Source: UBA7430 sp002478765 (GTDB taxonomy: Bacteria; Bacteroidota; Bacteroidia; Flavobacteriales; UBA7430). Taken from it: 64,000 nt of DNA. Both the position numbers and the translations under genes were made by a program. The first letter of the stretch is position 1, and the number at the start of each line of letters is the position of its first letter. The notes beneath the pieces are model-generated. The model searched no databases. It was not told the origin of the DNA and was given only the letters and a program-made list of their open reading frames with translations. The stretch is from NCBI GenBank assembly GCA_943789355.1, contig CALSTU010000002.1, forward strand, positions 372,001-436,000, in the 5' to 3' direction. Of this stretch, positions 18,493-26,952 are shown one piece after another.

Positions 18493-19350
18493 ATGCTGAA
18501 GAACTATCTTTCACTGATTAAATTCAGTCACACGATTTTTGCACTCCCTTTTGCGCTGATTGGTTTTTGTTTGGCCATCGGTCAAGAAGGCCACGATTTC
18601 AGTTGGATAAAACTTATCGGTGTTCTCCTGTGTATGATTTTTGCCCGAAGTGCAGCCATGGCTTTCAATCGATATATTGACAAAGATATTGATACGGCTA
18701 ACCCCAGAACAGCCATTGTTCGCGAGATCCCAAATGGGAGTATCAAAGCCAAATCAGCATTACTATTTGTAGTCCTAAACTCCGTATTATTTGCAGGAGC
18801 CTCTTTCCTGCTTAATACGCTTTGCTTTATGCTTTCTCCTATAGCGCTCATGGTAATCTTAGGCTACAGTTACACCAAGCGATTTACAGCGCTCTGCCAC
18901 CTAATTCTTGGTTTGGGGTTGTCCTTGTCACCTATTGGAGCTTATTTGGCGGTTACCGCTCAATTTGACATCCTGCCTGTACTCTTTTCACTGGTAGTCC
19001 TTTTTTGGGTCAGTGGTTTTGATATCATCTATGCCTTACAAGACGAAAGTTTCGATAAGAAATTTCAATTGCATTCCATTCCAGTGCTCTTAGGAAAAGA
19101 AAAGGCTTTGCGACTGTCGCGAATACTTCACATCATCACTTCAGGCTTAATTGTTTTTATTGGTGTGAATCATTTTAACGAGTCCCTATGGTATTGGTCA
19201 GCCACTGCACTATTTTTATTGCTTCTGATGAACCAACATCGCTTGGTAAAACCTCACGATCTATCAAAAGTCAATCTGGCTTTTTTTACAAATAACGGGA
19301 TTGCTTCTGTGGTATTCGGAATCTTGGTAATCCTCGAACTTCTCTTTTGA
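18493..19350 (+). CDS. UbiA family prenyltransferase, possibly MqnP-like
   Basis: The 285-residue integral membrane protein has eight or nine predicted helices. Both Asp-rich motifs of the UbiA superfamily are present: NRYIDKDIDTANPRT (about residues 55-69, NxxxDxxxD) and YALQDESFDKKFQLHSIP (about 175-192, DxxxD). These bind the Mg-diphosphate of a polyprenyl donor. The best match by eye is to 4-hydroxybenzoate polyprenyltransferase-like proteins, which in menaquinone-using Bacteroidota are often assigned to the futalosine route (MqnP) or left unnamed. Because no quinone genes flank it, the exact acceptor remains open. It is divergent from the DUF4442 gene with 71 bases between. Confidence 0.88.
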   Translation: MLKNYLSLIKFSHTIFALPFALIGFCLAIGQEGHDFSWIKLIGVLLCMIFARSAAMAFNRYIDKDIDTANPRTAIVREIPNGSIKAKSALLFVVLNSVLFAGASFLLNTLCFMLSPIALMVILGYSYTKRFTALCHLILGLGLSLSPIGAYLAVTAQFDILPVLFSLVVLFWVSGFDIIYALQDESFDKKFQLHSIPVLLGKEKALRLSRILHIITSGLIVFIGVNHFNESLWYWSATALFLLLLMNQHRLVKPHDLSKVNLAFFTNNGIASVVFGILVILELLF

Positions 19351-19480
19351 TTCAAAATAGAGAGACCTTATCATGACCAACACATGCCGGTGGTGTATTG
19401 CTGAAACATCAAAAAAAAAAAAATTATAATACGACACATTTGCATGTCGACAAAATGACTAAATCAACTTTTATTTGATG

Positions 19481-19488
19481 TATCTTTG
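19481..19488 (+). promoter_or_regulatory. -7 box almost touching the glutathione peroxidase ATG
   Basis: TATCTTTG fits TAnnTTTG and ends three bases before the ATG at 19492. If used, transcription would begin at or inside the start codon, giving a leaderless message. No TTG lies at the standard -33 position. Confidence 0.35.
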
Positions 19489-19491
19489 AGA

Positions 19492-20037
19492 ATGTACAAA
19501 ACGATTCTAAACATATTTTTCATGTCCTTGCTCTCTATTTTCTCTTCCGGCAAAGCTCAAAACACAAATTCCATCCATCATCTGAGTTATACCTCCATCG
19601 ATGGAAACCCTATTGATTTGAAATCCCATGAGGGCAAATACCTACTTTTTGTCAACGTTGCTTCGGAGTGCGGTTTCACATCGCAATACGAAGATTTAGA
19701 AAAGCTTTATGAAAAATTCCAAGATCAACTGGTGGTTATCGGATTGCCTTGCAATCAATTTGGAGGCCAAGAACCTGGAAATGAAAACGACATTCAAAAC
19801 TTTTGTCAGATCAACTACGGCGTAAGCTTTCCACTATCTGAAAAAATAGATGTTAAAGGACAAGACCAACACCCTATTTACAAGTGGCTTACCGACAAAG
19901 CAGAAAATGGAATGTCTTCCAGTTCTGTAAAATGGAATTTCCAAAAATACTTGATAGATCCAGAGGGTAAATTCGTTAACTATTACTACTCTTTCACAAA
20001 ACCACTCAGTGAAAAAATCACCAAACATTTCAAGTAA
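19492..20037 (+). CDS. Glutathione peroxidase family protein (Cys type), exported
   Basis: The ATG at 19492 gives 181 residues with a signal peptide (about 1-22, ending GKAQ). A full GPx domain follows: LLFVNVASECGFTSQYEDLEKLY with the peroxidatic Cys in place of selenocysteine, then the family hallmark LPCNQFGGQEPG, and WNFQKYLIDPEG with the active-site Trp and Asn. Bacterial Cys-GPx proteins mostly use thioredoxin rather than glutathione to reduce hydroperoxides. The signal peptide would place it in the periplasm. A TTG two codons upstream is less likely as start. The next gene follows after three bases and is probably in the same transcript. Confidence 0.92.
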   Translation: MYKTILNIFFMSLLSIFSSGKAQNTNSIHHLSYTSIDGNPIDLKSHEGKYLLFVNVASECGFTSQYEDLEKLYEKFQDQLVVIGLPCNQFGGQEPGNENDIQNFCQINYGVSFPLSEKIDVKGQDQHPIYKWLTDKAENGMSSSSVKWNFQKYLIDPEGKFVNYYYSFTKPLSEKITKHFK

Positions 20038-20040
20038 ATC

Positions 20041-20859
20041 ATGCCCCTAAAACTCCTGGCCTCCCTACTCATTTGTATGAGTAACCTCTACGCGCAAAAC
20101 ATCTTTCAAGGTACGATTGCCGATCGTGAAACGAAACAATCGATCGCTTTTGTAAATATTGGTGTCGTTAATCAAAATACAGGTACCGTTTCTGACCTTA
20201 ATGGCTTTTTTAGTCTAAAAATCAATGCCTCTAAAAAAGAAGAAACAATTAAATTTTCGATGATTGGTTACGAAAACTATACACTGAACACAACATCTTT
20301 CTTCAATGAATTTAATTCAGGTGATACCCTGTATTTAAGACCTGAGGTATTTGAATTGTCTGAAATCGTATTGTCTGAAAAAAAATGGCGAAGTAAAACT
20401 CTGGGGAATAAAACCAAATCCAAATCGATGTCCACAGGTTTCACCAACAACGAATTGGGAAATGAAATAGGAATCATCATACCCGTAAAGGATTCCCCTA
20501 CGGTTTTGGAATCCTTTAATTTTCAAGTCAATGAAAACCAATACAAACCACTTGTATTTAGAGTGAACATCTACACGTTGAAAAATGGACTACCTGACCG
20601 TTCTTTGATTTACGAAAACATCATCGTAAAGACATCCCAAAAAAACGGAATGATGCAGATAGATCTCCGCGCTTATAACATCTGGGTCGAAGAAGACTTT
20701 TACATCGGTCTGGAATGGATTCAAGATTTAGGCAACAAAAGTCTTTTATTCTCCGCCGATCGATTCTCCGGATCTATTGTCAACCGACAAACCAGTCAAG
20801 GCAAATGGAACATCGTAAAAGGTTTGGGTTTAGGATTTCATGTAAAAGTGAAATACTAA
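20041..20859 (+). CDS. Exported protein with carboxypeptidase-like regulatory domain
   Basis: The 272-residue product has a short signal peptide (1-19, ending NLYAQ). Next comes a CarboxypepD_reg-like beta-sandwich (about 21-105) with FQGTIADRETKQSIAFVNI and TGTVSDLNGFFSL, the usual pattern at the N-terminus of TonB-dependent and surface proteins of Bacteroidota. The rest (about 130-272) is beta-rich with no catalytic motif and ends GLGLGFHVKVKY. It lies three bases downstream of the glutathione peroxidase gene, so they are probably co-transcribed. The role is unknown; surface or periplasmic structural or sensor protein is the likely class. Confidence 0.8.
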   Translation: MPLKLLASLLICMSNLYAQNIFQGTIADRETKQSIAFVNIGVVNQNTGTVSDLNGFFSLKINASKKEETIKFSMIGYENYTLNTTSFFNEFNSGDTLYLRPEVFELSEIVLSEKKWRSKTLGNKTKSKSMSTGFTNNELGNEIGIIIPVKDSPTVLESFNFQVNENQYKPLVFRVNIYTLKNGLPDRSLIYENIIVKTSQKNGMMQIDLRAYNIWVEEDFYIGLEWIQDLGNKSLLFSADRFSGSIVNRQTSQGKWNIVKGLGLGFHVKVKY

Positions 20860-20879
20860 AAAGTCAACACACTCTAAAA

Positions 20880-22079
20880 TCAGAAATTAAATACATCGTT
20901 GAAAATCAAGTAAACTCCGATGGAGTGATCGAACTGATGTTTCTTGCTATTTACGGTCCCTAAAGACAAATCAGAGTCGTTTAACTGTAAAAAGCCTTCC
21001 CACTGAAAACCAAGCTTAACCTTGGGAGCCAAAAACTTTTCGTAAAACAGTTTTGTAAAAACCAATTCTCTATGTGGCTCTGTAAGCTCAGCATAGGTTT
21101 GCTCTAAAATGCCGTTCCAATGGTTGGTGTTTGTTTTGAGAGAATGCGTTTGAAACATTTCATTACCCTTTATAGACACAAATTGATCTGCATGATAATA
21201 CCCCAATAAAAAGCTCAAATCTTTGCGCTTGTATTCAAGCGTTAAATAATGAGCGTCTCCGCTTTCAAAAGGGTCTTCAAGAGAATTGGATTCAGCTTGA
21301 TGATTTAGGTAGTAATACGCCAGTACAATATCGTTCTTTAATGTATTGAATTTGTATTCAAGTCCGAGCGAAGCGTTGAAAGCATTTTGGGTTCCCGCAG
21401 AGCTTTCTGTATCGCTGTTGTATCTGTTGTTGATTTGTCCGCCTTTGTGTTGCATTAGAAATTGAATCGGAAACGACAACTGGTCTGAAATTGCCAGTCG
21501 AGAAACAGAACCAAAGGTAAAAACCTCACGTTCATTGTCTTGTTTTCGGATGTAATTTTCCCAATCAAGCCATAGTTCAGACCTCACTTTCCTTGAAGTG
21601 TATTGATAAGCAATCCCGCTTTCGAGCACCTCACTACTCAATAGTTTCTCACTACCCATCAATGGCTCTATCAAACGGTGATTGTCTCTTGCATACAAAT
21701 TCCCTATGGTAAATTGATGCTTCTCATTGACATACTTAAAGCTAAAGGTGGGAATCGCCTTATCTATAGATTCTTCACCAAAATATTTCAATAAAAAGAG
21801 CCCTGATCTGAACTGAGCATGGTCACTAGGGTTGTAAATAAACTCAGGATGAACTTGAGATCCTAAGAGGGTTAGACCGTCACTGATGTCATTAAAATAC
21901 TCATTGTTTTTAATAAAACTAAGATGGTTCAGCTCCAGCCCAACATCTTGGATGTGAAAACTGTTATCGCCTTCAGGGACATAGAACACAGAATTTTGAG
22001 CATAAGTAAAGGGTGACAATGTAAAAACCGACACGATGAATAAACTCAATTGATGTCCTATGTATTTTAATGATTTCAT
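20880..22079 (-). CDS. Predicted outer-membrane beta-barrel protein
   Basis: The ATG at 22079 gives 399 residues starting MKSLKYIGHQLSLFIVSVF, a clear signal peptide ending FTYAQ. A longer in-frame start at 22142 would put 21 residues before the signal peptide and is disfavoured. The mature part consists of repeated amphipathic strands with aromatic girdles (SELWLDWENYIRK, HYLTLEYKRKDLSFLLGYYH, GILEQTYAELTEP). It ends in Phe (YLIFNDVFNF), the usual barrel-assembly signal. No TonB box or plug is seen, so it resembles a porin rather than a TonB receptor. Substrate unknown. Its upstream region holds TGTTGCA (minus strand, near 22160), half of the palindrome found at the CobW operon promoter. Confidence 0.75.
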   Translation of the reverse strand: MKSLKYIGHQLSLFIVSVFTLSPFTYAQNSVFYVPEGDNSFHIQDVGLELNHLSFIKNNEYFNDISDGLTLLGSQVHPEFIYNPSDHAQFRSGLFLLKYFGEESIDKAIPTFSFKYVNEKHQFTIGNLYARDNHRLIEPLMGSEKLLSSEVLESGIAYQYTSRKVRSELWLDWENYIRKQDNEREVFTFGSVSRLAISDQLSFPIQFLMQHKGGQINNRYNSDTESSAGTQNAFNASLGLEYKFNTLKNDIVLAYYYLNHQAESNSLEDPFESGDAHYLTLEYKRKDLSFLLGYYHADQFVSIKGNEMFQTHSLKTNTNHWNGILEQTYAELTEPHRELVFTKLFYEKFLAPKVKLGFQWEGFLQLNDSDLSLGTVNSKKHQFDHSIGVYLIFNDVFNF

Positions 22080-22237
22080 AGAATAATGCCTTTCAAAATT
22101 TGGGTTGACGAAGCTCAATATCCTTAAGCCCTGCTTGTTCACAATACTACAAAATAATTTGCAACAAAAAGCAAGAGCAATCTGGGATGACTCCCAAATC
22201 GCTCTACATTCAAATCAACCTTTATTGTTGTAAACAA

Positions 22238-22870
22238 TCAGTCTAGTACAGTAACCAAATCTTCTTTGCTTTTCCTAACTTTTTTCAGGTTCACCAACCA
22301 ATCCTTATCTGCATCTCTGTAACCTAAAGGAAGCATCACACAGCTGCGTAACCCCTTTTCTCTCAGACCCAAAATTTCATCTACGGCTGCTGGCTCAAAA
22401 CCTTCCAAAGGAGTGGCATCAACTCCCTCAAATGCAGCTGCAGCAATTGCTTGTGAAAAAGCAATGTATGCTTGCTTCGTCGCATGGTTGAAATTTTCCT
22501 CTGCATCCTTTTGCGGGTAATGACTCAAAAGCATTTGCCTGTAATTTTCCCAACCTTCATTTTTAAATCCACGAACGGTATTGGTTAAATCGAACATCAT
22601 ATTGATTCGATCTTCTGTGTAGGTATCCCAGGCAGCAAATACTAACAAGTGTGAACAATCGGTAACAACCGTTTGGTTCCATGCTACCGGTTTAATTTTT
22701 TCTTTTACCTCTTGATTGGTAATCACAAAAACTTCAAAAGGTTGCAGACCGCTGGATGTTGGTGCCAGAGATACAGCCTCTATGATATTGTCAATTTTTT
22801 CTTGAGGTATTTTTTGACCGTTCATGGCTTTGGTCGCATAACGCCAATTTAATTTATCTAATAATTCCAT
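22238..22870 (-). CDS. Nitroreductase family NAD(P)H oxidoreductase (NfsB-like)
   Basis: The 210-residue flavoprotein has the NfsB pattern: LNWRYATKAMNGQKIP near the N-terminus (FMN phosphate-binding Arg), then AVSLAPTSSGLQPFEVFVIT. EGVDATPLEGFEPAAVDEIL and CVMLPLGYRDADKDW follow at the C-terminus. Members are homodimeric FMN enzymes that reduce nitroaromatics, quinones or dihydropteridine. The gene lies 16 bases downstream of the Hsp31-type deglycase gene, and both lie below a Crp/Fnr regulator, suggesting an electrophile or redox stress response unit. The natural substrate is unknown. Confidence 0.92.
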   Translation of the reverse strand: MELLDKLNWRYATKAMNGQKIPQEKIDNIIEAVSLAPTSSGLQPFEVFVITNQEVKEKIKPVAWNQTVVTDCSHLLVFAAWDTYTEDRINMMFDLTNTVRGFKNEGWENYRQMLLSHYPQKDAEENFNHATKQAYIAFSQAIAAAAFEGVDATPLEGFEPAAVDEILGLREKGLRSCVMLPLGYRDADKDWLVNLKKVRKSKEDLVTVLD

Positions 22871-22886
22871 AAGGGTGTTTGTGAGG

Positions 22887-23741
22887 TTACTTTAATACTT
22901 TCAGCAAGGTATGTGCTGCTAATTTACCCAATTCATTTGAAGCCAAAGGGCTTGCACCGGTAATAAGTTTACGATCCACGCAAACTGATTTATCGGCTTT
23001 TGTATTAACCAGCTCAACCCCTAAATCTTTGAGTCTTTCACTCACACCACAAGGCATGTGTCCAGGCAGATAACCGATCATTGGGGTCATTTTATCAACC
23101 GAGTCTGGGAAAACTGCCATCCTATACCCTTTGTAAAGAAAGGGCTTACCATTGAGCATTGTAGATAAGAAAGAGCCTGGTCCGTGACAAATGGAAAGCG
23201 TAAACAAGTCGCTTTGATGAGCCCAATTCAATAGCTTTCCTACATTATTGTCTTCAGGAATACCTAACATCGATCCGTGACCTCCGGGCACAAAAACAGC
23301 AGCATAAGAATCTACTTCTGAAAGTGATGTCTCTACAAAACTTTTCAAGCTTGTCGGTTGCTCAAAATTCAACTTGTAGGCTTCGTAAATGCCTTTAACA
23401 TTTTCGTCATCGTAAGGAAAAGCCCACTGTTCAAAAACTACAGGTTTGCCTGTAGGTGAGACAATTACAAATTCAAAACCCGCATTTTGGAGGTGCAACA
23501 TCGGCACCAATGCCTCTACCGGATGATTCCCCGTAGAAAATAAAGTGCCGTTTTGCATTTTCATGTTTTTCTGTTCTGTAAAAAGAACCAAAACTTTGGA
23601 CTTCGAGCCCTCATATTTTGGGTAAGATGTATGATCGAAATCTGTTTTACGAACCGTACCTAGCTTTAGGGCTAGTTTTGATGGACTGTAAGAGCCGTCT
23701 GACTCCAACTTAGGGGCCAATCCAAATATTTTTTTAAGCAT
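22887..23741 (-). CDS. hchA: Protein/nucleotide deglycase, Hsp31/HchA type (DJ-1/PfpI family)
   Basis: At 284 residues it matches the length of E. coli Hsp31 (283). The nucleophile elbow is LSICHGPGSFL, with the catalytic Cys about residue 184. FVPGGHGSMLG, with the supporting Gly-His pair, and GYLPGHMPCGVSE are also Hsp31-specific. Such proteins remove glyoxal or methylglyoxal adducts and convert methylglyoxal to lactate, and they may act as holdase chaperones. The next gene downstream is a nitroreductase (16 bases) and a Crp/Fnr regulator lies upstream (74 bases), consistent with a carbonyl-stress operon. The regulator link is inferred. Confidence 0.92.
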   Translation of the reverse strand: MLKKIFGLAPKLESDGSYSPSKLALKLGTVRKTDFDHTSYPKYEGSKSKVLVLFTEQKNMKMQNGTLFSTGNHPVEALVPMLHLQNAGFEFVIVSPTGKPVVFEQWAFPYDDENVKGIYEAYKLNFEQPTSLKSFVETSLSEVDSYAAVFVPGGHGSMLGIPEDNNVGKLLNWAHQSDLFTLSICHGPGSFLSTMLNGKPFLYKGYRMAVFPDSVDKMTPMIGYLPGHMPCGVSERLKDLGVELVNTKADKSVCVDRKLITGASPLASNELGKLAAHTLLKVLK

Positions 23742-23815
23742 CCTTTTCTTTCTTATTCATTCACAGTAAAAATACAATGCGCCTTGCAGAAAGAAATTAA
23801 CCTAGGGTAATAAAA

Positions 23816-24391
23816 TCATCTACGCACTTTTTCGGAGCGGATACGACTCAGGCTTTGTTGGGTGACCCCCAAGTAGGATGCAATATGATAATTGGGCGTA
23901 TCTTGTTCGATGTGCGGGTATTGTTTTAAAAACAAATCATACCGTTCGGAGGCTGTCAGCTGCAACTGATTCAAAATTCTTTTGTGCAAACTTACTACGT
24001 GCCTTTCTAAATTCTTCCTTTGAAACACTTCAAATTCAGGAAACTCTTCGTGTATTTCCGCCAAGTCTTTGGAATTAAACTTTATAATTCTGGAATCTTT
24101 GACACACTCTACGGTAAGGGTGGCAGGCTCACTGTTGTATACGGCAATAAAATCGCTAATCCACCAGTCTTTAATGGCAAACTGTAAGGTATGTTCTTTA
24201 CCATTTTTATCTATACAATAAGAACGAAGGCAGCCCCCCAAAACAAAGTACGTATTGTAAACAGCTTGCCCCTGTTCAATGAGTATTGTTCCTTTGGCGA
24301 CATCCAATTCTTTTGAAATGGAATAAACCTTCGCTTCAGCCTCTTCGCTGAGGGATATGCTGTTTTTTATTTTGTGAATTAAGGCTTCCAA
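23816..24391 (-). CDS. Crp/Fnr family transcriptional regulator
   Basis: The reading frame contains no ATG. TTG starts are available at 24445 (209 residues) and 24391 (191 residues). I chose 24391 because the product then begins at the first family-like helix (LEALIHKIKNSISLSEEAE) and has the usual length of about 190. The cyclic-nucleotide-binding-like beta roll runs through GTILIEQGQAVYNTYFVLGGCLR. The C-terminal winged helix has HIASYLGVTQQSLSRIRSE. Bacteroidota members of this group usually lack cAMP binding and control nearby redox or detoxification genes. It sits upstream of hchA and the nitroreductase on the same strand. Confidence 0.88.
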   Translation of the reverse strand: MEALIHKIKNSISLSEEAEAKVYSISKELDVAKGTILIEQGQAVYNTYFVLGGCLRSYCIDKNGKEHTLQFAIKDWWISDFIAVYNSEPATLTVECVKDSRIIKFNSKDLAEIHEEFPEFEVFQRKNLERHVVSLHKRILNQLQLTASERYDLFLKQYPHIEQDTPNYHIASYLGVTQQSLSRIRSEKVRR

Positions 24392-24529
24392 ATTTACTCC
24401 AGTGGTTGGTTCTGATTTAAAGTGTTTTGATCGCTTTCGAATCAAATATAATCGAATTCAATGAAAGAAAGAAGGCTAGAAATAAGCCTTTATCAGAATG
24501 ACATCCAATCTCTTTTTGGAAAGGGTCCA

Positions 24530-25432
24530 CTAATAAGAAATTAAGCTTTCATCGATTGCCTTATTAAGAAGGGAGGGCTCACTGCTTGGTCCAATAGCTA
24601 AAAGCTTAGGTCCCGTAATTGGAATTCCATTAAAAGGTCTTATAAACACCTTCCCATCGGGAGTCCTTTCAAAATAAGTATAGCGCTGTTCCTCACCGAT
24701 TTTAGTACAACCTTTCACTCGCAAGATCGTATTCGGAAGGGAACGACATACAGCATAAATAGAATCTAAATGGGGTAAGTCAGGTAAATCAACAGAACAA
24801 GAAGACCAATGCGATTTATGGTGATCCATTTTTTTAGCTTCATTTTTTGAGGGTAAAAGTTTAGGGAGAAGAGATACATCAATGGCATCCATGGTTATGA
24901 TTTCAGCCAAGGGATTGATCTCTATTAGTTCTTCAATCACCTCAGCTTTTCGTGACTCTGAGATGTCCTTAGTGTGTGTGAGAACCATCAAAGAAGAGAC
25001 TTGAAGCTGATTGGACTCCAGCTCATTATGAACGCCTCGTTTTTGCCAATTTTTCACATCCACAACAGACACTTGAATGGGCGGTAAAAAACGAGGGTCT
25101 ACTCCAACGCCAAGGAACTCCATGAGAGCGCAAGAATCTGAGGTCCCATTAGCCTCTATAAATGTAATCCCATTGGGACGCTCTGGGATACGATTTACAT
25201 AATTTCTGAGTTCATTGATCCCACTACAACAAATACAACTCCCCGTGAGTGCCCTAATATAAACGGGGTCAATCTTATCGGTAAACTGGAGTGCGTCTAG
25301 ATTTGCATTTTCATAATCATTAAGTACGATAAAAGGCTTCCAGCCCGAATCTATACTTTTGCTAATCAAATGTCTTAACAGAGTGGTCTTTCCCGCTCCC
25401 AAGAAACCCACAATTGTGATGATAGCTTCCAT
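24530..25432 (-). CDS. CobW/G3E family GTPase, short form
   Basis: The 300-residue product has Walker A GFLGAGKTTL (residues 9-18). It also has the metal-binding CxCC motif, GSCICC (Cys66, 68, 69), a Walker B-like FIEANG, and LTHTKD as the guanine-specificity segment. A degenerate C-terminal CobW_C domain follows (about 225-300), with ILRVKGCTKI and a His-rich linker MDHHKSHW. G3E GTPases of this type act as metallochaperones, several of them for zinc. It is the last gene of the five-gene cluster 24530-28123, 126 bases below a second CobW paralogue. Specificity for zinc is inferred from family and neighbours. Confidence 0.88.
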   Translation of the reverse strand: MEAIITIVGFLGAGKTTLLRHLISKSIDSGWKPFIVLNDYENANLDALQFTDKIDPVYIRALTGSCICCSGINELRNYVNRIPERPNGITFIEANGTSDSCALMEFLGVGVDPRFLPPIQVSVVDVKNWQKRGVHNELESNQLQVSSLMVLTHTKDISESRKAEVIEELIEINPLAEIITMDAIDVSLLPKLLPSKNEAKKMDHHKSHWSSCSVDLPDLPHLDSIYAVCRSLPNTILRVKGCTKIGEEQRYTYFERTPDGKVFIRPFNGIPITGPKLLAIGPSSEPSLLNKAIDESLISY

Positions 25433-25558
25433 GATTTCTTAAATTTTAACCAGTCCAGTGTCAATGTGATTTCTATCCCTAAAAGACTTAAGCCCCTTCT
25501 CTATCGTTTTAAAAGTGCCCAAGCCCTGATTTTGCTCTATAAACGCACTCTTGATGGG

Positions 25559-26779
25559 CTAAATTTCTTCCGGAAAAGGATCCCGAAACGGGATGTTTTC
25601 ATCAAACAAATCTTGTTCGTGATCTTGCAACAAACACTGTTCAAGCTGAGCAATCATTTTTTCTTTTTCTACGTCTTGTCCAATGAAGACCAACTCATTC
25701 ATTCTATCACCCCATTGCTTACTCCACTTTTCTTCGATATAATCTTTATTGTCTACAAAAGCTTGATAATTTACGCGTTCGCTAAAGGGCATACTTACCC
25801 ACCAGACACCTGCACTTTCCATCCTTGAAGAACCACCTGCTTGACTGAAGTTGATGGCTTCATTTGATCTAGACGCCAACCAAAACAAGCCCTTAGCTCT
25901 GATTACTGTACTTGGATAATCCTCGTTCAGGTATTTCCAAAATCTTTCCGGGTGAAACGGCTTTTGATTTCTAAAAACGAATGAAGAAATGCCGTATTCT
26001 TCTGTTTCTGGTGTGTGTGTTCCGCCTTCCAATTCCTTTTGCCAACCAGCCGAGTTTTGAGCCTCATCGAAATCAAATAATTTAGTATTCAAGATTTCTT
26101 TGGGGTCCACTTTACTAAAATCAGAAGTTAAGATTTTAGCTCCGGGATTAAGCTTTTGAATAGACGCTTTTAGAAGCCCAACTGTATTGGCATCAACCAG
26201 ATCCGTTTTATTCAAAATAATCACATTGGCAAATTCTATTTGATCGGTCAACAAATTCACAATGGTTCTAAAGTCGCCTTCCATATCTGTCAGTTTTCGA
26301 TCTACCAACAATTCATTGGTTCCAAAATCCTTAAAGAAGTTAAAACAGTCTACCACCGTAACCATGGTGTCAACATAACTAAATTTTGACAAATCAATAT
26401 CACCCTCCTCGCTAATAAAGCTAAAGGTTTGAGCTACGGGAACTGGTTCACTTATCCCCGTACTCTCGATCAGCAAATAATCAAATCGATCTTCTTTTGC
26501 CAAACGCTCTACTTCTACCATTAAATCTTCTCGAAGCGTACAGCAGATACAGCCGTTACTCATTTCCACCAATTTTTCTTCGGTTCGAGATAGGGTGTTC
26601 TCACTTTTAACCAACTCGGCATCTACATTTACTTCACTCATATCATTCACGATCACAGCGACCTTTAAGCCTTCTTTGTTGTGCAAAACATGATTGAGTA
26701 ATGTTGTTTTCCCAGCGCCTAAAAATCCGCTTAATACGGTTACAGGTAATTTTTTTGTTATTGAATCTGACTGTACCAT
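25559..26779 (-). CDS. CobW/G3E family GTPase, ZigA-like zinc chaperone
   Basis: The 406-residue product has Walker A SGFLGAGKTTLLNH (about 17-30) and the zinc-binding GCICCTLREDL (Cys77, 79, 80). IESTGISEPVPVAQTFSF is Walker B and switch region, and NKTDLVD is the G4 motif. A complete CobW C-terminal domain is present (FHPERFWKYLNE, VIRAKGLFWLASR, GVWW). The length and RxKG..W pattern match ZigA/YeiR-like proteins expressed under zinc starvation. The start overlaps the end of the 64-residue upstream gene by 22 bases. Together with DUF1826 this gives the gene set I know from proteobacterial Zur regulons; zinc control here is inferred. Confidence 0.92.
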   Translation of the reverse strand: MVQSDSITKKLPVTVLSGFLGAGKTTLLNHVLHNKEGLKVAVIVNDMSEVNVDAELVKSENTLSRTEEKLVEMSNGCICCTLREDLMVEVERLAKEDRFDYLLIESTGISEPVPVAQTFSFISEEGDIDLSKFSYVDTMVTVVDCFNFFKDFGTNELLVDRKLTDMEGDFRTIVNLLTDQIEFANVIILNKTDLVDANTVGLLKASIQKLNPGAKILTSDFSKVDPKEILNTKLFDFDEAQNSAGWQKELEGGTHTPETEEYGISSFVFRNQKPFHPERFWKYLNEDYPSTVIRAKGLFWLASRSNEAINFSQAGGSSRMESAGVWWVSMPFSERVNYQAFVDNKDYIEEKWSKQWGDRMNELVFIGQDVEKEKMIAQLEQCLLQDHEQDLFDENIPFRDPFPEEI

Positions 26780-26952
26780 TGAATGATGTTGTTTAGGTGT
26801 TGTTCGCCATAAAGCGAAATAAAATTTTTTGTTTCAATATGGGTCTTGTCTTGATAAACTGCAAGACGTTGTAAAGCGAATTCTTTTGTCAAATTTACTT
26901 TACAGTCTTTTGTTATGCAGTTTACCCAATCGTTAAATGTATGAGGTATCAT
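26758..26952 (-). CDS. Small conserved-position protein in the CobW/DUF1826 operon
   Basis: The ATG at 26952 gives 64 residues, starting MIPHTFNDWVNCITKDCKVN. A TTG two codons earlier is a weaker alternative. It overlaps the TGA of DUF1826 as ATGA and runs 22 bases into the CobW gene, strong signs of a real, coupled gene. Two cysteines near the N-terminus (CITKDC, residues about 12 and 17) could bind metal. The rest is helical, ending NNIIQWYSQIQ. I know no named family for it. A role in metal delivery is a guess from position only. Confidence 0.7.
   Translation of the reverse strand: MIPHTFNDWVNCITKDCKVNLTKEFALQRLAVYQDKTHIETKNFISLYGEQHLNNIIQWYSQIQ

Noticed and set aside
22150..22170. Second operator of the CobW-operon type upstream of the beta-barrel gene
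   Set aside because: Only the half-site TGTTGCA (minus strand) is present; a seven-base match is expected several times by chance in this window.
25466..25828. 120-codon plus-strand frame
   Set aside because: It lies mainly antisense to the CobW gene; the composition is that of reversed coding DNA.
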